A stretch of 6,735 bases of DNA. Origin: an uncultured Bacteroidales bacterium. Its GTDB lineage: Bacteria > Bacteroidota > Bacteroidia > Bacteroidales > UBA932. Below, one piece after another: positions 1 through 5,547 of this stretch (the first letter of the stretch is position 1; the number at the start of each line of letters is the position of its first letter). Below the pieces are notes generated by a model, which was not told the DNA's origin, made no database searches, and worked only from the letters and a program-made list of their open reading frames with translations. The position numbers and the translations under genes are program-made. The DNA is taken from contig CALADR010000200.1 of the NCBI GenBank assembly GCA_937890845.1, positions 1-6,735 of the forward strand, written 5' to 3'.

Positions 1-2
1 TG

Positions 3-521
3 TTTTCAAACCCGCTGTACAACAATCTGCTGGACAAGAATGTGTTTTCACATACCAGCGACCAGTATCTGAACAAGACACTTTCAGACGAGCTTCAGGG
101 CGGTTCTGCAAGAACAGTTCCTGCCAGCGGCGGCGGCTGGTCGTGGGGTGACCTCAGGCGCATCAATACGATGCTTGGAAATATAGGTAACTGTGAGGAT
201 GTTGATGTCAGAAACCATTATACCGGAGTGGCAAAATTCTTCAGGGCGTATTTTTATTTCGAGAAAGTAAAAAGGTTCGGAGATGTTCCTTGGATTGACA
301 AGGAACTCGGTTCTTCGGACGAGGCGCTTTATGCACCTCGTGACAACAGGGAGACTGTCATTACCAATATGCTCGCTGATCTTGATGAGGCGACAAGCGA
401 AGGGTTTCTTCCTGCCGAAAAGAGCGCTTACAGAGTTAACCGCTGGGCAGCTCTTGCTCTCAAGGCTCAGATTTGCCTGTATGAAGGAACATTCAGGAAA
501 TATCGCCGAGTATTATCTTGA
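3..521 (+). CDS. SusD/RagB-family outer-membrane nutrient-binding lipoprotein, 5'-truncated and frameshifted (N-terminal piece)
   Basis: SusD-family proteins are surface lipoproteins that sit as a lid on a SusC TonB-dependent transporter and help capture oligomeric nutrients at the outer membrane. The frame is open from base 3, so the true start, signal peptide and roughly the first 60 residues lie upstream; the GTG at 42 is only an internal valine. Family hallmarks seen here are the N-terminal stretch reading NPLYNNLLDKN (from about 12), the helical segment FFRAYFYFEKVKRFGDVPW (about 237-293), the DNRETVITNMLADLDEA helix (about 342-392) and NRWAALALKAQICLYEGTFRKY split over 438-503. After the conserved FRKY the frame runs into RRVLS and a TGA at 519-521, while the family sequence resumes in another frame from 505. 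The piece alone is about a third of a normal SusD and would not fold as a binding protein. Family assignment is very secure; substrate is not predictable from this piece. Confidence 0.93.
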   Translation, partial: FSNPLYNNLLDKNVFSHTSDQYLNKTLSDELQGGSARTVPASGGGWSWGDLRRINTMLGNIGNCEDVDVRNHYTGVAKFFRAYFYFEKVKRFGDVPWIDKELGSSDEALYAPRDNRETVITNMLADLDEATSEGFLPAEKSAYRVNRWAALALKAQICLYEGTFRKYRRVLS

Positions 522-1629
522 CCTTGCAGCAAAGGCAGCGGCTGAGATAATGGATCAGGGACCTTACAGCCTTTATTCGACAGGCAAGCCTAATGAGGAC
601 TATGTGAACCTTTTCGCGAAGGAGGAAGCTGACCCTAGCGAGTACATACTTTCAAGATGCTACAGCAGTGCCGTACAGGTATTTCACGATGCATCTACTT
701 ATCCTACAATGGCTTCTCACGGTATGCCGGGAATGACAAAGAAGATAGTTGACAGTTATCTTATGGCTGACGGAACAAGATTTACTGACAAGGAGGGATG
801 GGAGACCATGCAGTTTGCTGAAGAAGTCCAGGGTCGTGACCCGCGCCTTGCCCAGACTATCAGGACTCCGGGGTACAAGATGATTGACTCAAAACTCAAG
901 ACTTCTGTTGATTTCAGTACAACGAGAACCGGTTATCAGCCGGTAAAGTTCGTGATGTCGGCAAGTGTCGAATCTGCACATGGAACAGGTGACAAATCTA
1001 CAAATGACCTTCCTATCTACAGGTTCGGTGAGATTCTTCTTATCTATGCTGAAGCCAAGGCTGAACTCGGGACTCTGACTCAGCCTGATCTTGACAACTC
1101 TGTCAATCTTCTGAGAGACCGAGCAGGTATGCCGCATCTCAAACTTCAGGATGCAAATGCGAACCCTGACACGGAATATCTCCTGAACCCGGAGTACGGA
1201 TATAGGAATATAACAGGGGCAAATGCCGGCGTCATCGCTGAAATCCGCAGGGAAAGGACAGTGGAACTCGCACAGGAAGGGAACAGAAGATGGGACGACC
1301 TTATGAGATGGAAAGAAGGAAAGTGTATTGACCAGAAGATGTATGGTCCATACTTTCCTGGACTTGGCGAATATGATCTTGACGGTGATGGAAAGAATGA
1401 TGTCTATTTTTATACAGAAGGGAAGCCTAAGCCTGAGATGGCAAGCATAAAGATAGGGGAGGACGGTTATTTCTCAGAAGGAAATTCCGGATATTATGAT
1501 CCTTTCCAGAAATTTGCACATACGTTCAACGAGCAAAGGGATTATTTCTATCCTATCCCGAGCGGCGAGCGCTCCAAAAACCACAATCTGACCCAGAATC
1601 CGGGTTGGGATGACGGTCTTGACTTTTAA
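505..1629 (+). CDS. SusD/RagB-family protein, C-terminal piece after a frame change
   Basis: This is the rest of the SusD homologue begun upstream, now in the +1 frame. The frame is open back to 283, but residues before about 505 are out-of-frame noise; family-like sequence begins at AEYYLDLAAKAA. The first ATG inside the real part is at 550. SusD C-terminal-domain signatures follow: ILLIYAEAKAELG (about 1033-1071), LLRDRAGMP (about 1108-1134), the IRRERTVELAQEGNRRWDD helix (about 1243-1299) and the closing FYPIPSGE...NLTQNPGW (about 1546-1611). An acidic DLDGDGKND loop (about 1378-1404) resembles a calcium-binding turn. The stop is TAA at 1627-1629. The BACON lipoprotein starts 17 bp later, consistent with one operon. 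Simply joining the frames puts FRKY directly against AEYY, with no loop between the helices. I infer a small out-of-frame deletion rather than a one-base insertion. It could also be an assembly error. Confidence 0.92.
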   Translation, partial: AEYYLDLAAKAAAEIMDQGPYSLYSTGKPNEDYVNLFAKEEADPSEYILSRCYSSAVQVFHDASTYPTMASHGMPGMTKKIVDSYLMADGTRFTDKEGWETMQFAEEVQGRDPRLAQTIRTPGYKMIDSKLKTSVDFSTTRTGYQPVKFVMSASVESAHGTGDKSTNDLPIYRFGEILLIYAEAKAELGTLTQPDLDNSVNLLRDRAGMPHLKLQDANANPDTEYLLNPEYGYRNITGANAGVIAEIRRERTVELAQEGNRRWDDLMRWKEGKCIDQKMYGPYFPGLGEYDLDGDGKNDVYFYTEGKPKPEMASIKIGEDGYFSEGNSGYYDPFQKFAHTFNEQRDYFYPIPSGERSKNHNLTQNPGWDDGLDF

Positions 1630-1646
1630 CCTTTAAAATTCTTGAT

Positions 1647-4412
1647 ATGAAACGCAATAGATTCATTTATAGCATGCTGGCATTTCTGGCTTCTCTCATG
1701 CTTCCTGCGGGATGTGTTGAGGAGCAAAGTCCGGAGGCGAATGCAGTCCAGACTAAAGAGACAGAAGTTGTCTTTGCAGCGAAAAATGCAGAGCCACAGA
1801 CTATTTCTGTATTTGCAGATGGCGAGTGGCTGGCAGATGTGACAGAGGACTGGATTGATCTGTCTGTTATGTCAGGTGACAAAAATACAGAGGTTACCAT
1901 ATCCGTAACAGGAGACAATGTCGATAATAAAGGGGCTCTCAATGCTCCGAGAACAGGTACAATTACTTTTAAAGGGCGCTCTGATGAGAGAATCGGAGTC
2001 GTTACTGTAATTCAGAAAGGAGACAATTATCTTGGCGTCGGAGAGTTTACTGTAACTCAAGTCGCAAAGGACCTTAAGGATGAAGATAAGTTCAAGATTG
2101 CAGAAGCTACTGTTATGGCCGCTTCAGATGGAGGGTTTGTAATAACAGATGGTACTACTCTGATGTACGCTGAGGGAGACCGTGAAGTATCGGCAGGAGA
2201 CAAAATCTTCATGAACGGTACAAAGGCGACAATAGGAGGAATCCCTGCTGTAAAAGCAGATGAAGTGGAAGTGCTTTCCAAGGAAGAAGTCAAGTATCCT
2301 GAGCCGGAATCAATCGGTAAGGACATGCTTGGTAAGGTTACCTATGTCCAGATAAACGGCACACTTCTCGGAACAACTTTGATCCTTGAAGAAGGAAAGG
2401 GAAATATTCTTGATGCTCCTTCTTCGTTTGAAATAGGAAAGCTTAATGTCCATAAAGTGCTTGTTACCGGTTACTATGTTGGCTTGATTGACAAGCAGTA
2501 TAGTCTTGTGCTGACATCCATAGAAGACAAGGGTGCGGATGCTGCGATAGGGCAGCCGCTTCCTTTCAAGGATGATTTCTCATGGCTTGCGCCTTTTATC
2601 GAGCAGGCAAATGCGGCGCTGGATCCTGCAAATAAGATTTCAGACTGTGTAGCAGGTGCTATTTCAAGTGCTGATGGAGCTGCCAATATTTACACAACTC
2701 TTGTTGACAAGGGTGTGAAGGTGCTTGAGGAACTGAGGCTGAGGGGCTATACTGATTTGAATCCTGATTTCAAGACAATCTATCTTCAGGACGCATATTT
2801 CAAATTCGGTGCAAGCAAGAAGCAGTCAGGACTCACTCTTCCGCTTATGAAGATGGATGGCTCACAAGTTATCGTTGTATCGTTGAAATGGTGCTGCCAT
2901 ATAGGAGGCTCCGGAGCTGTTGACAAGACAAATCTGGTTCTTGCTATTGACGGTCCGGGAACTGTAGTTACCAAAGCCGGGACACCTGACAAAAAGGTCA
3001 GTGATCCTGTAGAAAGTACTCAGGAGTCAGGTCAGATGTTCTGGCAGGATGCCTCATTCAAGATAGAAGGAGCTACCACTGCTACGGAAATAACAATAAG
3101 ATCTGAAACATTCGGAACTCCTGATGCACTTGAGGCAGGATATTTCAGATATTACCTTGACGATATCGAGGTTATGCTTGCAGCCGATGCGGTTCCTGCA
3201 AATATTACTTTGTCTGGAGTAGAAGACAACCTTATTACATTCGAGGGTACTCCTGAAGCTCCGTTTGAGTTTGATGTTACTGCAGATGCAGATTTCTCCG
3301 TTTCATCATCAGTCAAGTGGCTTACAGTAGAAAACGGAGAAGGACTTGCCGGTGAAACAAATAAAGTAAAAGTGACTTGTGCTGAAAGCGACCTCAATAC
3401 TCTCCGTAAGGCAGAATTGACTGTAAAGGCAGGTATCACAGTGAAGAAGATCCAGGTGGTACAGTCTTCTGCGGGTGCTGCCATTGATCCGTTCATTAGC
3501 ATTGTAGGAGGAAATACTCTTCAGGTAAAAGGTTCTGAACAGAATGCTTCATTTATGGTTCAGACAAATGTGGATTTTGAAACAGAAGTTGTGTCAGGAG
3601 CAGAATGGCTTTCCATAATACCTGCTTCATCAGTCAAGGCTTTGGTTGACAGACTTCCTGTAAATATCCATGTTTTGCGTAATGACGGTGGTGTAAGGAC
3701 AGGAAAAATAAGGATTTTCAATAAAAAAGAAAATCTGGAGGCCTATCTGAATGTTGTCCAGACAGAAAATACGCTGCTTCTGGCAAAATGGGATTTTTCC
3801 GAGGCCTCTATGAATGCAGGCTATGTAAATACTTTCGGTGGTCTGAAAGGCATTTCGGACAAGACTGCAGGTGATGGCGGTCAGTATATCGATGCCAACA
3901 AAGGTGGCAAGGGAAAGATTACATATGTGCAGATAGACAAGACAGACCTTGATCAGAACAATAAGGCAGCAAGAGTCTGTGGAGGAACAGGTGAACCTTA
4001 TATTACAGGTGGCTGGCCTGGTGATTACTGGCTCATTACATCTGAAAGTACTGAGGTTATTGAAGCCGGAGCCAGTGTACATGCTTTTATGGTTTCAAGA
4101 ACTTCAGGAACAGGTATGAAATATTTTATTGTTGAATATCTTGATGGAGGAGAGTGGAAGCCTGCTTTGCCTGCAAAGACAAAAGAGGTCAATGGCGAAC
4201 AGGTCACATATAATGTAGAACATGACGATACGAAGAATTTCAATATTGATTTCACCTATGAAGTAGCGGCTGCTACCACTGAAGTTCAGATCAGACTCAG
4301 GTGCGTGGCAAATGCCCAGGCTAAGAGCGGAGCTGCTTTGACTGCTCCAAACGGAGGAACACACCGTCTCAAGGGAGAAGACCTGAGCCCTTATATTGAG
4401 GCGATTCTTTAA
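1647..4412 (+). CDS. BACON-domain multi-module surface lipoprotein, probable glycan/polymer-binding protein
   Basis: The 921-residue product starts with a basic N-terminus and hydrophobic core ending in LPAGC. Cys23 is the likely lipidated residue, and the acidic VEE after it fits the Bacteroidota surface-export signal. Modules as I read them: BACON 1 at residues about 38-126 (EWLADV, DWIDL, RTGTITF, VTVIQKGD); two tandem small beta-barrel, OB-like segments at about 128-212 and 222-298; a beta-rich, jelly-roll-like module at about 305-512 ending FRYYLDDIEV; BACON 2 at about 517-608 (VKWLTV...VVQSS); BACON 3 at about 614-706 (AEWLSI...RTGKIRI...VVQTE); and a second beta-rich module at about 709-921 opening AKWDFSEA. 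BACON domains are known from Bacteroidota surface proteins and are thought to bind carbohydrate or act as spacers. I see no catalytic motif. Placement directly after susD suggests the extra surface-binding protein of a SusC/D system. The BACON calls and lipoprotein nature are solid; the OB and jelly-roll assignments are by pattern only. The start at 1647 is fixed by the signal peptide; only A/T-rich sequence precedes it. Confidence 0.88.
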   Translation: MKRNRFIYSMLAFLASLMLPAGCVEEQSPEANAVQTKETEVVFAAKNAEPQTISVFADGEWLADVTEDWIDLSVMSGDKNTEVTISVTGDNVDNKGALNAPRTGTITFKGRSDERIGVVTVIQKGDNYLGVGEFTVTQVAKDLKDEDKFKIAEATVMAASDGGFVITDGTTLMYAEGDREVSAGDKIFMNGTKATIGGIPAVKADEVEVLSKEEVKYPEPESIGKDMLGKVTYVQINGTLLGTTLILEEGKGNILDAPSSFEIGKLNVHKVLVTGYYVGLIDKQYSLVLTSIEDKGADAAIGQPLPFKDDFSWLAPFIEQANAALDPANKISDCVAGAISSADGAANIYTTLVDKGVKVLEELRLRGYTDLNPDFKTIYLQDAYFKFGASKKQSGLTLPLMKMDGSQVIVVSLKWCCHIGGSGAVDKTNLVLAIDGPGTVVTKAGTPDKKVSDPVESTQESGQMFWQDASFKIEGATTATEITIRSETFGTPDALEAGYFRYYLDDIEVMLAADAVPANITLSGVEDNLITFEGTPEAPFEFDVTADADFSVSSSVKWLTVENGEGLAGETNKVKVTCAESDLNTLRKAELTVKAGITVKKIQVVQSSAGAAIDPFISIVGGNTLQVKGSEQNASFMVQTNVDFETEVVSGAEWLSIIPASSVKALVDRLPVNIHVLRNDGGVRTGKIRIFNKKENLEAYLNVVQTENTLLLAKWDFSEASMNAGYVNTFGGLKGISDKTAGDGGQYIDANKGGKGKITYVQIDKTDLDQNNKAARVCGGTGEPYITGGWPGDYWLITSESTEVIEAGASVHAFMVSRTSGTGMKYFIVEYLDGGEWKPALPAKTKEVNGEQVTYNVEHDDTKNFNIDFTYEVAAATTEVQIRLRCVANAQAKSGAALTAPNGGTHRLKGEDLSPYIEAIL

Positions 4413-4414
4413 TG

Positions 4415-4440
4415 GTTCCTATCAATTTGATGAATTGATG
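4415..4440. repeat. AT-rich inverted repeat just after the lipoprotein stop codon
   Basis: A perfect 7-bp inverted repeat, ATCAATT at 4421-4427 and AATTGAT at 4433-4439, is separated by the 5-base loop TGATG. It lies 8 bases after the TAA of the BACON lipoprotein. It could add a weak 3'-end hairpin before the stronger GC-rich hairpin that follows, or be chance in AT-rich sequence. Confidence 0.4.
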
Positions 4441-4447
4441 ATATTGG

Positions 4448-4500
4448 AGGGCGGCCCGTAGGTCAATGACTGAAAGGTCGCCCTAGTTGTTTTGGTTTTA
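4448..4500 (+). terminator. Probable intrinsic transcription terminator
   Basis: AGGGCGGCC at 4448-4456 pairs with GGTCGCCCT at 4476-4484 to give a 9-bp GC-rich stem with one G-U pair. The 19-base loop contains a small GTC-AAT-GAC inner hairpin. A T-rich but G-interrupted tail (4487-4499) follows. The site is 35 bp past the lipoprotein stop, so it would end the susD-lipoprotein transcript and separate it from the phosphatase gene. The interrupted T tract and large loop make it a non-ideal intrinsic terminator. Confidence 0.55.
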
Positions 4501-4529
4501 CTGTAATTTAAGTTTTATTATTGTCAAAA

Positions 4530-4594
4530 CGAAACTTTTTATAGTTAAGTGGCTTTTGAATCGAAATAATTCGTACATTGCGAAACTTTTTATA
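4530..4594. repeat. Exact 14-bp direct repeat upstream of the phosphatase gene
   Basis: The sequence CGAAACTTTTTATA occurs twice, at 4530-4543 and 4581-4594. The start-to-start distance is 51 bp, close to five helical turns, so both copies would face the same side of the DNA. A shorter CGAAATAATTCG palindrome (4562-4573) lies between them. The second copy ends 20 bp before the ATG at 4615. The repeat lies where the promoter of the phosphatase gene should be, so a regulator-binding or duplicated promoter element is plausible. I could not place a convincing Bacteroidota -33 TTTG / -7 TAnnTTTG pair with normal spacing; a TATAAT at 4598-4603 sits too close to the ATG to interpret with confidence. 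Confidence 0.5.
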
Positions 4595-4614
4595 CAATAT
4601 AATTCTACCATATT

Positions 4615-5547
4615 ATGAACAGATATTTTATATTGGGCACTTTGCTTTCCCTGTCAGTGGTTTTTGCAGAAGCCAGAGAGGTGACAGGATCTGTAAAATG
4701 CGGCAAGGAAAAAATTGAAGGAGCAGTAGTGACTGACGGAAAAAATTTTGCAGTCACATCTAAAAGTGGAAAATTCAGGATGGATATTTCCGATGATGCA
4801 GATTTCGTTTATGTCATTACTCCCGGCGGATATACCGTTCCGTTTGAATCCGGTTCGCCAGCATATTTTTTCAGAGCAGCTGATCGTAACAAGTTTGATT
4901 TTCAGCTGGTAAGGACGTCTGACTCTAAAGATTACACTTTGGTGGCAATAGCTGATCCGCAGACTCAGCATGAGAAGCATTTTGATAAATTTCTCAAAAC
5001 AGGTTATCCTGATTTGTGTGAAACAGTGGATTCTTATAAGGGAAAATCTCCGGTAGTCGGACTGGCACTTGGAGATATTTGCTGGGATTCCATGCATATA
5101 CTTCCTACGTATAAGGAGGCCATATCAAAGACAGGTGTGCCTTTCTATGCGGTGATTGGAAATCATGACCATCAGAAAGATTTGCAGGGAGACCATAATA
5201 CTTCGTCAGCTTTCAGGGATATTTTCGGACCTGAGAATTATGCTTTTGGAATTGGAGATGATTATGTGATAGTACTTGACAATATCATTTATGACACCCA
5301 GAAGAAATATGTTGAAGGATATTCAGAGGATGTTCTGGCATGGGTAAAAGGTCTTCTTGAGTATATCCCTTCAGATTCGCATATCTATATTGCGCAGCAT
5401 GCTCCTTTCATATATTGGTTCAAGGATTATTCCTATGCCTTCAACGGGGAAAAACTTCTGGAAATGCTTGATGGACGCAATGTAACATTCCTTTCAGGGC
5501 ATACCCACATAAACAACAATCTGGACATAGCTCCCGGAATCAGATGA
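4615..5547 (+). CDS. Secreted calcineurin-like metallophosphoesterase, truncated by a frame change (MetallophosN + catalytic domain)
   Basis: The 310-residue product begins with a Sec signal peptide (hydrophobic residues 5-18; likely cleavage after AEA, about residue 20), so it should be periplasmic or secreted. Residues about 22-100 form a small beta domain (VTGSV, then AVVTDGKNFAVTSKSGKF) matching the MetallophosN accessory domain. The catalytic domain spans about 106-310 with the two-metal phosphoesterase motifs: ADPQ with Asp114, GDICWD with Asp154 and Asp158, GNHDH with Asn183, His184 and Asp185, His262 in AQHAPF, and GHTH with His296 and His298. All expected metal-ligand motifs are therefore present, so it should hydrolyse phosphomono- or diesters; the substrate cannot be read from sequence. 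The TGA at 5545-5547 falls 12 residues after GHTH, where family members continue into a C-terminal domain found here in the next frame from 5544. ATG 4615 is chosen because it gives the signal peptide. A likely terminator and a 202-bp gap suggest its own promoter. Confidence 0.92.
   Translation: MNRYFILGTLLSLSVVFAEAREVTGSVKCGKEKIEGAVVTDGKNFAVTSKSGKFRMDISDDADFVYVITPGGYTVPFESGSPAYFFRAADRNKFDFQLVRTSDSKDYTLVAIADPQTQHEKHFDKFLKTGYPDLCETVDSYKGKSPVVGLALGDICWDSMHILPTYKEAISKTGVPFYAVIGNHDHQKDLQGDHNTSSAFRDIFGPENYAFGIGDDYVIVLDNIIYDTQKKYVEGYSEDVLAWVKGLLEYIPSDSHIYIAQHAPFIYWFKDYSYAFNGEKLLEMLDGRNVTFLSGHTHINNNLDIAPGIR

Noticed and set aside
42..44. GTG at 42 as the start of the SusD piece
   Set aside because: The frame is open back to base 3 with SusD-like sequence (NPLYNNLLDKN), so 42 is an internal valine and the real start is outside the window.
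283..504. Coding in the +1 frame upstream of the second SusD piece
   Set aside because: The translation here has no SusD character, while the other frame over the same bases matches the family perfectly; it is a shadow.
3630..4082. 150-codon open frame on the minus strand inside the lipoprotein gene
   Set aside because: It is cysteine-rich, low-plausibility sequence antisense to a well-supported BACON domain, with no recognisable motif.
4555..4580. TTTG (4555-4558) and TACATTG (4574-4580) as a Bacteroidota promoter
   Set aside because: The -7 match is imperfect, and the 15-base gap is shorter than the roughly 19-21 bases expected.
4598..4603. TATAAT as a sigma-70 -10 box for the phosphatase gene
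   Set aside because: Bacteroidota primary sigma factors prefer TAnnTTTG at -7 with TTTG at -33. This hexamer is only 11 bases from the ATG, has no partner at the right spacing, and is expected by chance in AT-rich DNA.
4654..5097. 147-codon open frame on the minus strand inside the phosphatase gene
   Set aside because: It is antisense to conserved phosphoesterase motifs, and its translation shows no domain signature.
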